DNA of 64,000 bases from Kibdelosporangium persicum (GTDB lineage: Bacteria > Actinomycetota > Actinomycetes > Mycobacteriales > Pseudonocardiaceae): the NCBI RefSeq assembly GCF_013280595.1, contig NZ_JAAATY010000045.1:1-64000 (forward strand), read 5' to 3'. Positions 6,717-14,445 of this stretch are shown here, in pieces. Below the pieces are notes generated by a model. It did not search any database and was not told the DNA's origin. It saw nothing but the letters and a program-made list of their open reading frames with translations. Position 1 is the stretch's first letter; every line of letters begins with the position of its first letter. Position numbers and translations under genes: made by a program.

Positions 6717-7940
6717 TTAGACGTTCACGCCGATGCGCTTCGCCAAAGCTCGCGACTCCCGCTCAATGAGTCGACCACCGGACGTGACGAGCCATCCGGC
6801 GATACCCCGTGACAGGGGATGACTAGCCATCGATTCCGTACTGATGTTCGTGGCCTTCTCCAACACATGAAGTGCGCTCGTAGCGTCGCCGCGTTGTTGG
6901 TACGCACGACTCGTCTCCAACCAGAGGCGGGCTCGTCGGTCGACGGACGGAATATCGTCCGGGTCTACCCGACTTGCGTACTCCAAAGCCGTGCCAGTCT
7001 TACGAAGATCGACTTGAACCGATACACCTGTAAGAGCCGCGTTCGCCCGTCCGAACAAGGTCCACGGGTGCGCGTACTGCTCAGGAACGCGTTCCGCCAT
7101 CTTCTGAGCATCATCAAGCCCACGAAGGGCGTCTCCCTCACGGCCCATGCGAGCAAGCGTGATTGACGCGTGTAGACGACAGGCGCCCCAAAGAGCGCGT
7201 GTGCTGTCCGGGCCGTCATTGAGCCGTGGTTCGAGCAACGCCGCACCGTCGTCAACGAGGTTCCAGGCTTCCTCTTCACGTCCCGTGGCTCTCCATACAT
7301 TCCCGAGTACCCATGCGGCCGACGCCATAGTTTCCGGATCGTCCGCCTGTTGAGCGGCGTCCATGCACCGGTCGGCGGCAAGCCACAACAGCGCCGAATC
7401 AGCCACCCACGCCAATACCTGTTCAGATAGCGCATATGCGCCAGCGAGCGCCGTATATGCCCGACGCCGGTCGTCCCCATCGAGTACCCGGACTGCGCGA
7501 CGTCCGTCACGAATGATCTGCGGAAGCACGGCACCAGCAGAGGCGCGCGGCGTTGCTGATGTGTGCCACAAGTTCCACGCGTCGGCGGTACGAGCGCATA
7601 GGACATCCGGGTTCGGCGGCGGACCTAGCGATGGCGAAAGCGTCACTGACTCGATTGCGTCACGCATATCGTCGACCACCGGGTGACCGCTGCGCCGCTC
7701 AAGCCCCATGCGGATCGTCTCATCGCCGGTTAGCTCGGACAGGTCATTCACCCCGAGCACCTCACCGAGCTTAATCAACATGTGGACGTCAGGAGCTCCG
7801 CGCTTACCCCTTTCAACGGATTTCAGCCACTCCGTGGAACGACCCACCAAACCGGCAACAACTGGGCGCGACTTTCCTTTGCGTTCGCGGACCGCTTGAA
7901 TCCGCTCACCGATGGTCAATCCCTCAAGTTCGTCGGCCAC
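6717..7940 (-). CDS. XRE-family regulator with TPR-like C-terminal region
   Basis: GTG 7940 follows GAGGGTGG at a spacing of five; the frame upstream to 8066 is not protein-like. The 407-residue protein begins with an HTH_XRE domain (about 8-65: IGERIQAVRERKGKSRPVVA, STEWLKSVERGKR, MLIKLGEVLGV). A roughly 300-residue all-helical region follows, with repeats such as AYTALAGAYALSEQVLAWV and ADRCMDAAQQADD. This is typical of actinomycete regulators with TPR-like sensing domains that bind a peptide or partner protein. It probably controls the adjacent coupled operon through the GTACCC palindromes. Confidence 0.8.
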   Translation of the reverse strand: MADELEGLTIGERIQAVRERKGKSRPVVAGLVGRSTEWLKSVERGKRGAPDVHMLIKLGEVLGVNDLSELTGDETIRMGLERRSGHPVVDDMRDAIESVTLSPSLGPPPNPDVLCARTADAWNLWHTSATPRASAGAVLPQIIRDGRRAVRVLDGDDRRRAYTALAGAYALSEQVLAWVADSALLWLAADRCMDAAQQADDPETMASAAWVLGNVWRATGREEEAWNLVDDGAALLEPRLNDGPDSTRALWGACRLHASITLARMGREGDALRGLDDAQKMAERVPEQYAHPWTLFGRANAALTGVSVQVDLRKTGTALEYASRVDPDDIPSVDRRARLWLETSRAYQQRGDATSALHVLEKATNISTESMASHPLSRGIAGWLVTSGGRLIERESRALAKRIGVNV

Positions 7941-7949
7941 CAGGACCAC

Positions 7950-8053
7950 CCTCTTCGCGGTAGACCCCCCTCCGCGTGCCCCCGACCCGTCGACCGGGGG
8001 CGTCCCTCCGCGAAGAGGTGCAACAGTAAGGGTACCCGCAGTCACCTGTACCC
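7950..8053 (-). promoter_or_regulatory. Leader and operator region of the XRE gene
   Basis: CCTCTTCGCGG (7950-7960) pairs perfectly with 8008-8018, and an inner CCCCC/GGGGG stem lies between, giving a folded leader. Just beyond it are the perfect palindrome GGGTACCC (8030-8037) and a TGTACCC half-site (8047-8053). These resemble the 6689-6707 palindrome. The half-site overlaps the 3' end of the endolysin relic. Promoter hexamers are not obvious. Confidence 0.5.
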
Positions 8054-8703
8054 AAGTGCTGCCCATGTCCGTGGTCCCACGATGCCGCCTGTTGTGAGTC
8101 CCGCACGCTGTTGGAAGTAGACGACACGTCCTTTGGTGGCGGGGCCGAAGTCGCCGTCAACGACCAGGGGTGTCATGCCGGGATACCAGCGGTTCAGGGT
8201 GCGTTGCAGGCTCTTCACAGCTTCGCCGCGTGACCCAACTTGTAGCGTGGGCCGTCCGCTCGAAGGTGGTGCGGGTACGTCAGATGACGTACCGAAACCC
8301 CACCCCCGGGAGTCATCAAAACCGCTGCGGTTGCGGGAAAAGCTCACGTGCACGTGGCTCGTGTGGGGGTTGCTTCCGGTGTATGTGGACCAGCCGCGCC
8401 AGTCAGCGCGGGTGATCCTGCGGTTGTAGATCACGTACCCGCCACCGACTAGCCGGGCGTCCCCCGCGGCACCCATCAGCCGGACCTGTTCGGCAAGCCA
8501 CGCGGCATCGATGCCGCCCCGGTCGACGTCGATTGCCCGGACGACACCGACACCGTCAACGACGATCCACGGTTGTGATCGGACGAGCGGCTAGCGTGTG
8601 CCGCGTCGCCGATGGTGCCGTCGCTCGTCCGGTCCCTGGTCGGCCAACGCGTGTTTACAGCGTTCCGAAAGGCCACCAGGGCGCCCGCCAGGCGCCAGGC
8701 CAC
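8042..8703 (-). pseudogene. Phage endolysin with peptidoglycan-binding domain, frameshifted
   Basis: The gene starts at GTG 8703 (VAWRLAGALVAFRNAVNTRW), typical of actinobacteriophage endolysins. It continues SDGTIGDAAHASRSSDHN, then the frame breaks at about 8569-8573. Restoring one C in the run after AAC gives PWIVVDGVGVVRAIDVDRGG and joins the frame that carries IYNRRI, SNPHTSHVHVSF and a C-terminal peptidoglycan-binding domain (LQVGSRGEAVKSLQRTL). Total length (662 bases) is one short of an open frame. Either a real one-base lesion or a sequencing error. Confidence 0.85.
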
Positions 8704-8704
8704 C

Positions 8705-8842
8705 TTAGGACACCTGCGAGTCAGTCTCGGGGTTCTGGGGTGCTTCTGCGTCGTCGCCCCGGAGCCGGTCGGGGTCTTCGTGGCTCTCTTCGCCAGCCGA
8801 CTGCGCAACCGGTTCGTCAGCCGGATCAATTGGTTCAGTCAT
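8705..8842 (-). CDS. 45-residue acidic peptide ahead of the endolysin
   Basis: ATG 8842 opens a 45-codon frame, very rich in Asp, Glu and Pro, ending at TAA 8705-8707 one base before the endolysin GTG. The tight spacing suggests coupling. No ribosome site is clear and the family is unknown. It could be an intrinsically disordered phage-type accessory protein. Confidence 0.4.
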   Translation of the reverse strand: MTEPIDPADEPVAQSAGEESHEDPDRLRGDDAEAPQNPETDSQVS

Positions 8843-8890
8843 GCGGCAACGATAAGCGCCTAGAATGGGACCGAACAATGTGAATGACGG

Positions 8891-8964
8891 CGCACCGTAG
8901 AGCAGTCGGGTAGCTCGCTGGGCTCATAACTCAGAGGTCGGCGGTTCGAATCCGCCCGGTGCCA
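8891..8964 (+). tRNA. Initiator-like tRNA-fMet (anticodon CAU)
   Basis: A full cloverleaf folds: acceptor CGCACCG with CGGTGCC, D-stem GAGC/GCTC, anticodon stem CTGGG/CTCAG with loop CTCATAA, T-stem GGCGG/CCGCC with loop TTCGAAT, discriminator A. Initiator hallmarks are present: position 1 is unpaired (C1 facing C72), A11-U24 in the D-stem, and G29-C41/G31-C39. The middle pair is G30-U40 instead of G-C. CCA is not encoded. It differs in the acceptor and T-stem from the usual actinobacterial CGCGGGG initiator, so it is probably an extra copy on mobile DNA. Confidence 0.9.
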
Positions 8965-8974
8965 CTCACGCCAC

Positions 8975-9004
8975 GAGCCCCGGTCAATCAACCGGGGCTC
9001 TTTT
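8975..9004 (+). terminator. Rho-independent terminator after the tRNA
   Basis: GAGCCCCGGT (8975-8984) pairs perfectly with ACCGGGGCTC (8991-9000) around a 6-base loop, followed by TTTT. It lies 11 bases past the tRNA end and would terminate plus-strand transcription. Confidence 0.85.
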
Positions 9005-9212
9005 GATGGATGCGCACACTTAAAGGGTTCGCGCTAGTCACCTTCGAGTACGCGCATGGATAATCAGTCAAGTCTTGTCATAGCAGTCAAGCTACGCGAG
9101 CGCGGAATATTCCAATACTCAACCGTGTGCATACGTCGCCGAAGACCTTCGACGTCGTGACTCGTGACTGACGGGGTCCCAACCAGTGCAGTCAACCCAT
9201 AGAATCGATGTC

Positions 9213-9485
9213 ATGGGCTCAACTGACGATGCCGCTTCGCCGTCGTCGATGGCGATAGATGATGTTGACCGCGCGTACGCGGACGTCGACAGGACGGTTG
9301 ACGAGCTTGTTGACACGGTGCGCAAGATCCAAAGTGGCCGTCGTCCGGCCGACACGTGGGCGCTGTCCACGCTGATGTTTGGCCGTGAGCACAACCTAGA
9401 AACCGTTCAGGCGCAACACATATCTGAGTGGCTGATGGCAGCAGTCATGCGCCTTGCCGCTCAGCCTGCCGCGCCATCGGAGTGA
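9213..9485 (+). CDS. Small hypothetical acidic protein
   Basis: This 90-residue frame is placed at ATG 9213; an upstream in-frame start at 9186 is less likely. There is no clear Shine-Dalgarno, but CATAGAAT 14 bases upstream could be a -10 box for a near-leaderless start. The product is helical (DDVDRAYADVDRTVDELVDT) and contains REHNLETVQAQHISEWLMAA, resembling small phage proteins. It is the first of four plus-strand genes ending at 10192. Confidence 0.6.
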   Translation: MGSTDDAASPSSMAIDDVDRAYADVDRTVDELVDTVRKIQSGRRPADTWALSTLMFGREHNLETVQAQHISEWLMAAVMRLAAQPAAPSE

Positions 9486-9581
9486 GCCGCGACACGGCCC
9501 GTTCAACGTCTGGCGATCATGTGTCTAGCCGCTCAGCCTGTCGCGTTAACTAGCCGCCAATCCCGCGGCTACGATGCAGGG

Positions 9582-9809
9582 ATGCGGATACGCGAGTTTG
9601 AGAATCTGCTGGTCAAGGCCATAGAGGCTGATGATCATCCCGAGATCGTCTCAGTAGACCGAGTGGCCACGGACGAGCGGGACACGCGCCACACGCGTGT
9701 CCGTACCGAGTTTGCCAACGGTGCTAGGACGTTCGTCATGGTTCAGCAGGTGACTGGGCCGAACATCCCCCGGCATGCCCCTTACAACCTTCCCAAGGAG
9801 GCGCTCTAG
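9582..9809 (+). CDS. Small hypothetical protein (paralogue of 9968-10192)
   Basis: ATG 9582 follows GCAGGG; a longer frame from 9519 is unlikely. The 75-residue protein begins MRIREFENLLVKAI, with IVSVDRVATDERDTRHTRVR and TFVMVQQVTG. The same order (MRVERFKDYLREKI, VASVDTYAVDD, LYLHVVRTS) recurs in the 9968 gene, so the two are diverged duplicates. The pattern suggests an alpha-beta fold. Function unknown. Confidence 0.65.
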   Translation: MRIREFENLLVKAIEADDHPEIVSVDRVATDERDTRHTRVRTEFANGARTFVMVQQVTGPNIPRHAPYNLPKEAL

Positions 9810-9811
9810 CC

Positions 9812-9952
9812 GTGGCTGCGGAGACACCTAAGGGCCGCTGTCCCTCGTGTGGCCAGGTTGCGGCAGGCAGTAGAGGGGACACGGTAGGGCAGCATCAGAA
9901 ACCTGACGGCAGCCGTGAAACGTGCCCGGGTAGCGGACAAACGGCGAACTAG
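9812..9952 (+). CDS. 46-residue zinc-ribbon-like peptide
   Basis: GTG 9812 lies 2 bases after the previous stop, with AAGGAGG about ten bases upstream inside the previous gene. The frame reads GRCPSCGQVAAG, then GQHQKPDG and ETCPGSG, a C-x2-C...H...C arrangement that could hold one zinc. It sits between the two paralogous genes and is probably co-translated. Function unknown. Confidence 0.55.
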   Translation: MAAETPKGRCPSCGQVAAGSRGDTVGQHQKPDGSRETCPGSGQTAN

Positions 9953-9967
9953 ACAGAGGGGCGAACG

Positions 9968-10192
9968 TTGCGCGTAGAGCGTTTTAAGGACTACTTGCGG
10001 GAAAAGATCATCGGTCTCCCGGACGTTGCAAGCGTTGACACCTACGCCGTAGACGACGCCATTACCGGTATCAAAGTCACGGGCACCGATGGTGTCGAGT
10101 TGTACCTACACGTGGTGCGTACGTCGCCAAACGGGGGTGACAACCACAACGAGCCTGAGAAGATCGTCACCAAACATGCAGTGACGATGTAG
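9968..10192 (+). CDS. Small hypothetical protein (paralogue of 9582-9809)
   Basis: TTG 9968 is chosen because GAGGGGCGAAC precedes it at the right distance and its N-terminus then matches the paralogue. The 74-residue product reads MRVERFKDYLREKIIGL, then VASVDTYAVDDAITGIKVT and a polar C-terminus. It ends the four-gene set; the 10219-10248 hairpin follows. Confidence 0.65.
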   Translation: MRVERFKDYLREKIIGLPDVASVDTYAVDDAITGIKVTGTDGVELYLHVVRTSPNGGDNHNEPEKIVTKHAVTM

Positions 10193-10218
10193 CGCAGACT
10201 GCAACGCAACATGTGACA

Positions 10219-10248
10219 ACGGCCCCGGGGTTGAGACCCCGGGGCCGT
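10219..10248 (+). terminator. GC-rich terminator hairpin
   Basis: A 13-bp perfect stem (10219-10231 with 10236-10248, GGCCCCGGGG core) closes a TGAG loop 27 bases past the 10192 stop. It has no T-run, as is common for actinomycete terminators. Confidence 0.75.
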
Positions 10249-10337
10249 GTGCTACCGCTTACCTGTCATGTGTCAATCGTGTAACAGTCGCGCGGTGGAG
10301 GACCATGGTCAACATCGCTTAGTTGATCACTAGAACC

Positions 10338-10426
10338 ATCCGGCGATTGAAGATCACGCACCCGGCCACCGGTCAGCCGAGCACCCCCCGCGGCACCCCA
10401 TAAGCCCGGACCTATTCGGGCCAGCC
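10338..10426 (-). pseudogene. Degenerate relic of an endolysin segment
   Basis: This stretch aligns base by base with 8414-8500 of the endolysin pseudogene, in the same orientation (shared blocks AGATCACG, CCGCGGCACCC, CGGACCT.TTCGG). It carries scattered substitutions and indels and keeps no open frame. It is the remains of a second endolysin copy or of a local duplication; the tRNA and four small genes lie between the two copies. Confidence 0.7.
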
Positions 10427-10450
10427 GCTGCCCCCACCTGTCCCAGGGCA

Positions 10451-10549
10451 GTTGCCGCCCTCGCGGCACTGCGGCACGTTGGTTGCCGTCCTCGCGGCAC
10501 TGCGGCACGTTGGTTGCCGTCCTCGCGGCACTGCGGCACGTTAGTTGCC
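10451..10549. repeat. 31-bp direct tandem repeat, three units plus a partial fourth
   Basis: Units run 10451-10481, 10482-10512 and 10513-10543, followed by GTTGCC. They differ at only two positions (C/T at base 8; final G/A). Each holds TGCCG-YCCTC-GCGGCA, a near-palindrome, and GCGGCAC twice. There are no spacers, so it is not a CRISPR array. The arrangement resembles iterons or a centromere-like/partition site of an integrative plasmid. Confidence 0.85.
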
Positions 10550-10585
10550 ACAGTTATCAACTGACAGAGGCGACACCCTTCACAT

Positions 10586-10780
10586 GTTGTTGATTACGAA
10601 GAGTTGCGGCAACACCTCCCCCGAATGTTCGAGCGGGTGTACCAGCTGCGGAAACACCTGCTGACCCCCAAAGAGTCAGTGGCGGAGCGTAAGTCCGTTA
10701 CTACGATCCGGTTGAATGTCCACTGTGCTGGCACGGTTCGGGTGATCTGCGGCCTAACGTGGACCTTCTTCAGACGGGGG
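10586..10780 (+). pseudogene. Coding-like fragment of an unidentified protein
   Basis: The frame reads VDYEELRQHLPRMFERVYQL, then RKHLLTPKESVAERKSVTTI and RLNVHCAG. It looks protein-like but has no start with a ribosome site, and its tail becomes Arg/Gly-rich before running into the next gene. It is probably the remains of a gene truncated when the MFS-GGDEF cargo arrived. No family is recognised. Confidence 0.35.
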
Positions 10781-10826
10781 GACGGCTTGCGGAGTTGCCG
10801 CGCGGGCTGGGTGCAGGGGAGGCCAG

Positions 10827-13559
10827 ATGACGGAGGCGCGGTCGCCGGGGCTCGGCACAGTGCTGCGCGTACCGGAGTTTCGGGCGCTGTGGGTCGCCGA
10901 GGTGCTATCTGTTGCTGGTGACCAACTCGCGCGGGTTGCCCTGGCGTTGTTGGTATTCAGCCGAACTGGTTCGGCAAGCGCGACAGCGCTGACGTATGCA
11001 CTGACGTTCGTGCCTGCACTGGTCGGCGGCTGGTTGTTGTCTGGATTGGCCGACCGGTGGCCGCGGCGCACAGTCCTGGTAGCCACTGATCTCATTCGAG
11101 CAGGGCTGGCCGCAGTGATGGCGGTTCCAGTCCTACCACTCTGGGCGCTGTGGGCAACCGTGATCGCCTTGACTTTGGCCGGCGCCCCATTCAAGGCCGC
11201 ACAGCAGGCGTTGCTGCCCGAAGTACTAGTCGGCGAGGGCCAGTACAAGCGGGGACTTGCGGTACGGGTAATCAGCAACCAGACGGCACAATTGGTCGGG
11301 TTCGGCGCTGGCGGGGCCTTGGTCGTGGCGGTGAGCCCGGCCGGAGCGATGCTGATCAATGCCGGGACGTTCGCGGTTGCCGCGTTCGTCGTTGCCACAC
11401 GTGTCCGGCGTCGACCCTCCCCTGCCCTGGCTCCCCGCGGCAAAGAAGGCGGCACCGTCGGCACGGATGACTGGGTCGCGCACCAACGTGGTCAACTGCT
11501 GGTGCCGTTCGCCCTGGTCTGCCTGACTGGCCTGTTCGTGGTGCCAGAGGGACTGGCAGCGCCGTACGCAGTCACGCTGGGGATGGGATCGGTGGCGGTA
11601 GGGCTTTTGATGGCTGCCGACCCGGCGGGCAGCATTGTCGGTGCGTGGCTGGAGAGCCGACTCCCCCACTCGAACAATGGCCTTGGCGGGGTCATCGTGC
11701 CAGCGGCCTTGGCGGGTCTGCCGCTCGTGGTCTGCCTCGCACAGCCAAGTCTGGCGCTCGTGGCGCTATTGTGGGCGATTTCGGGTGCATTGTCGACGAT
11801 CTACCTGCTTCGGTTGCAGCCCGTGGTGGTGCAGCGGACTCCTCATCATCGGCTTGGCCTGGTGATGGGCCGGTACACAACGTGCTTGTACGCCTCACAG
11901 GGTATAGCGATCCTCGCCGGCGGGTTGCTGGCGGAACGAGTTGGCCCAGTGTCCGCGGTTGCAGCCGCCGGTGGTCTGGGCACCCTGGCGGTCCTGCTGG
12001 CGGCACTGGTCGCTACCCGGGAACGTCATCGTCGTCGCACGGCCCGCGACGACGATGACGCCGAAGCTCATGATGGGAATCTTGCTGACGATCAGGTGTC
12101 CTTATTGGCCACGACATCCTCCCGGGGAACTGAGCGGTCGTCCGGTGAACCCTCAACCAGCGGGATGGAGGGCGCACCGGCTGGATATGGAAGCGCGGAC
12201 AGTATGACGGATGACCGCAGGCGTACGCGCCAGTCTCGGCGTTCTGACCGTCCAGGGGTGAAGGGTTGGGCGCTGTGGTCACGGCGCCCTGTAGCAATTG
12301 GGCTGCTGCTAACTGCGGAAACAGCAGCGGTCGCGATCATCGCGTACAGCGCGTGGACACAACCGGTGACTAGGCACGACGTGCTGCTCTGCACTACGTT
12401 GGCCGTGCTAGGACTGGTCGCAGCCGAGATGACCCGCACCGTCGAGCGACTTCGACGGCGAAGCACTCACCCGCCTCACGTCAATCTGAGTTCGGTGTGG
12501 ACGTGCGGTGCGGCGCTAGTCCTGCCAGTGAGTCTGGCGGCGGCCGTAGCGATAGCCCTGTACGGGCACATGTGGATTCGAAGCTGGCGGCGACTGCCGG
12601 AAGTTCGTCCGCACCAAGTAATCTACAACGCCACGAACGTGATCTTGACCGTGTCCGCAGTCTCTGTCCTGATCCATCTGGCTCCGGAACAACCGCTGGT
12701 CGCGTCCGCCGCGCCACTGACGCTTGGCTGGTTGGCAGCAGCGCTATTCGTGTACTTCGTCGTCAACTCCGCCTTGGCTGCGGCATCCGCGGCCGCTTAT
12801 CGGCCGGGTGAGCGGCTGTCCGCAAGTGATCTGCTCGGCGACCTCCGTGAAAACGTGCTGGAGCTGGCGACCTTGTGCATGGGCACGATCGCCGCTTTGC
12901 TGTTGACGCTCCGGCCTTGGGCGGTCGTATTGGTCTTCGTCCCGCTGTTCATCCTGCACAAGTCCGTCTTGATCAAGCAGTTGGAAGACTTGGCCACCAC
13001 CGACGCGAAGACCGGACTTCTCAACGCAGCCACGTGGCGGACACTGGCCGACCGCGAGCTTGAGCGCGCCCGACGCTACAGCCGCACATGCGGCGTACTC
13101 CTGCTCGATCTCGACCGATTCCGCGAAATCAACAACACCTACGGGCACCTAGCTGGCGATGAGGCGTTGAAGTTGGTCGGCGGAGCTATCGCCGCATGCA
13201 CCCGCGGTTCAGATCTGGCAGGCAGGTGGGGCGGCGATGAGTTCGTCGTGCTGCTGCCGGACGCCAGTACGGCAGACCTGCTCCCGGCTGCTACACGGCT
13301 ACGCGACCAAATCGCGAACCTGACCATCGGCAACGAGCACAGACCCCTGTCGGTGTCCGTTGGCGCCGCCGCATGGCCCACACATGGCGCCGATCTCTCC
13401 GAGGTGTTCCTAGCCGCCGACAACGTACTGTTCGCCGCGAAGGACAACGGCCGTGGTCGTGTCTGCGTGGCGGACGGGTCGACCAGGCCCACAGCGGCTA
13501 GTCAGGAACGTGAGGAAGCTTCTGCTCCCACTGCTGCGCCCACTCCGCCACCGGCCTAA
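10827..13559 (+). CDS. MFS transporter fused to a membrane-anchored GGDEF diguanylate cyclase
   Basis: ATG 10827 follows AGGGGAGG. Residues about 15-400 form an MFS exporter (12 hydrophobic segments; LADRWPRR in the 2-3 loop). A polar linker (about 400-475) leads to a second membrane block of about six segments (475-695), then a GGDEF domain (about 705-870). That domain shows LLDLDRFREINNTYGH, an intact GGDEF motif, and RGSD five residues before it, the RxxD inhibitory site, so it should make c-di-GMP. An internal ATG near residue 464 could allow a separate cyclase. MFS-cyclase fusions are unusual. The 3' end overlaps the convergent HxlR gene by 62 bases. Confidence 0.85.
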   Translation: MTEARSPGLGTVLRVPEFRALWVAEVLSVAGDQLARVALALLVFSRTGSASATALTYALTFVPALVGGWLLSGLADRWPRRTVLVATDLIRAGLAAVMAVPVLPLWALWATVIALTLAGAPFKAAQQALLPEVLVGEGQYKRGLAVRVISNQTAQLVGFGAGGALVVAVSPAGAMLINAGTFAVAAFVVATRVRRRPSPALAPRGKEGGTVGTDDWVAHQRGQLLVPFALVCLTGLFVVPEGLAAPYAVTLGMGSVAVGLLMAADPAGSIVGAWLESRLPHSNNGLGGVIVPAALAGLPLVVCLAQPSLALVALLWAISGALSTIYLLRLQPVVVQRTPHHRLGLVMGRYTTCLYASQGIAILAGGLLAERVGPVSAVAAAGGLGTLAVLLAALVATRERHRRRTARDDDDAEAHDGNLADDQVSLLATTSSRGTERSSGEPSTSGMEGAPAGYGSADSMTDDRRRTRQSRRSDRPGVKGWALWSRRPVAIGLLLTAETAAVAIIAYSAWTQPVTRHDVLLCTTLAVLGLVAAEMTRTVERLRRRSTHPPHVNLSSVWTCGAALVLPVSLAAAVAIALYGHMWIRSWRRLPEVRPHQVIYNATNVILTVSAVSVLIHLAPEQPLVASAAPLTLGWLAAALFVYFVVNSALAAASAAAYRPGERLSASDLLGDLRENVLELATLCMGTIAALLLTLRPWAVVLVFVPLFILHKSVLIKQLEDLATTDAKTGLLNAATWRTLADRELERARRYSRTCGVLLLDLDRFREINNTYGHLAGDEALKLVGGAIAACTRGSDLAGRWGGDEFVVLLPDASTADLLPAATRLRDQIANLTIGNEHRPLSVSVGAAAWPTHGADLSEVFLAADNVLFAAKDNGRGRVCVADGSTRPTAASQEREEASAPTAAPTPPPA

Positions 13560-13848
13560 GCGCCGCCAACAACGACCTACCCATGGCGGTGAGCTGGTAC
13601 CACACTCCGGTCCCAGGCTCACCAGGTCGACCCTGAACCACACGTCGCTCAAGCAAGCCGTACTCCACGCCCTTCGCGAGCGTTTCAGCCAACACCTTGT
13701 CTGAAACGGACCCACTCACCAGACCTTTGATCTCTGACGTCCTCCGCTCACCAGGAGCGAGCGCAGTGAGCACGTCCACTGTCCATCGCCGCCTGATCAA
13801 CAGTGCGGCCTGTCGGACTCCACGTGAGTACCGCGACTCATCCACCAC
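13498..13848 (-). CDS. HxlR-family winged-helix regulator
   Basis: The start is GTG 13848, with AGGT upstream. The 116-residue protein reads AALLIRRRWTVDVLTALAPG, then RRTSEIKGLVSGSVSDKVLAETL and YGLLERRVVQG...WYQLTAMGRSLL. This is the HxlR/MarR-type winged helix, although the usual N-terminal Cys is missing. Its 3' end is antisense to the last 20 codons of the MFS-GGDEF gene. It may regulate that gene, but no operator is recognisable. Confidence 0.8.
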   Translation of the reverse strand: MVDESRYSRGVRQAALLIRRRWTVDVLTALAPGERRTSEIKGLVSGSVSDKVLAETLAKGVEYGLLERRVVQGRPGEPGTGVWYQLTAMGRSLLAALRPVAEWAQQWEQKLPHVPD

Positions 13849-13950
13849 ACAGGTGACCTAACCACCCCTCCGGTGTGCGGGACTGGCGCGACACGACCGA
13901 ACGAACATGCACGTAGTCCGAACGAGTGAACATCACCGCACTCACCGTCA

Positions 13951-14002
13951 GGTAAGTGCGCGCTTCCCTTGCGGTAAGACGCTGACGGGTCGCTACAACT
14001 GC
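13951..14002 (+). promoter_or_regulatory. Promoter-like module with GGTAAG repeats
   Basis: GGTAAG occurs at 13951 and 13973 (22 bases apart). TTGCGG overlaps the second copy, and TACAAC follows 19 bases later, then TGCCGT. The same order, with the same 19-base TTGCGG-TACAAC spacing, recurs at 30404-30450. It is upstream of the 14446 gene. The remainder of 13849-14445 holds the 14273-14336 inverted repeat and no convincing gene. Confidence 0.5.
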
Positions 14003-14272
14003 CGTACCCCTCGGGCGAGACATCCCCCAGGGGCTGGAGATGGAAGCAGATGCCGGCCGGACTCGCCGAACGAACAACACAACTGAATCCTCTTGCACGA
14101 GGGGCGGGTCCGGACGGCGTCACCGGATAGGAAGATCGCATGGACGGGGGTCTCACCCGCCCGTGACCCATAAGCCACGCCCGACAGATCTCGTGGACCG
14201 CCTCGGTCTGGAGTTCGCGGGCGACCTGGCCGGACATTGGAGCCCTGGGGAGGGGGTGCGTCCGGTCACGCA

Positions 14273-14336
14273 CTCCGATCGGTGCGCCCGCCATTCGGTT
14301 CGGCAAGCCATGGCTGGTGCGGCGCACCGATCGGAG
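14273..14336. repeat. 16-bp perfect inverted repeat upstream of 14446
   Basis: CTCCGATCGGTGCGCC (14273-14288) is the exact reverse complement of 14321-14336, with a 32-base spacer that itself contains AGCCATGGCT. Similar repeats precede other genes in this block (15002-15034 before 15083; 17831-17905 before the NOS gene). It may fold in the leader RNA of the 14446 gene. Confidence 0.7.
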
Positions 14337-14445
14337 CCGTCGCCACCCCGGTCAACGGCCGGGATACGAGCCGACCGGTTCGTCTGCCCACAGCTCACCG
14401 ACTAGGCGGACCGGTCGGCGCTCCACTCATCTCAGGGGAGGGACG

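Noticed and set aside
8891-8964. tRNA as the attachment site of the serine recombinase element
   Set aside because: Its T-arm and acceptor (CCGCCCGGTGCC) do not match the 34422-34441 site (CCCCCCTCGGAC).
10451-10549. CRISPR array
   Set aside because: The units abut without spacers and there are only three; it is a tandem repeat.
13797-14405. Long overlapping frames on both strands upstream of 14446
   Set aside because: Both are low-information, Arg/Ser/Pro-rich and cross a perfect 16-bp inverted repeat; probably regulatory DNA.
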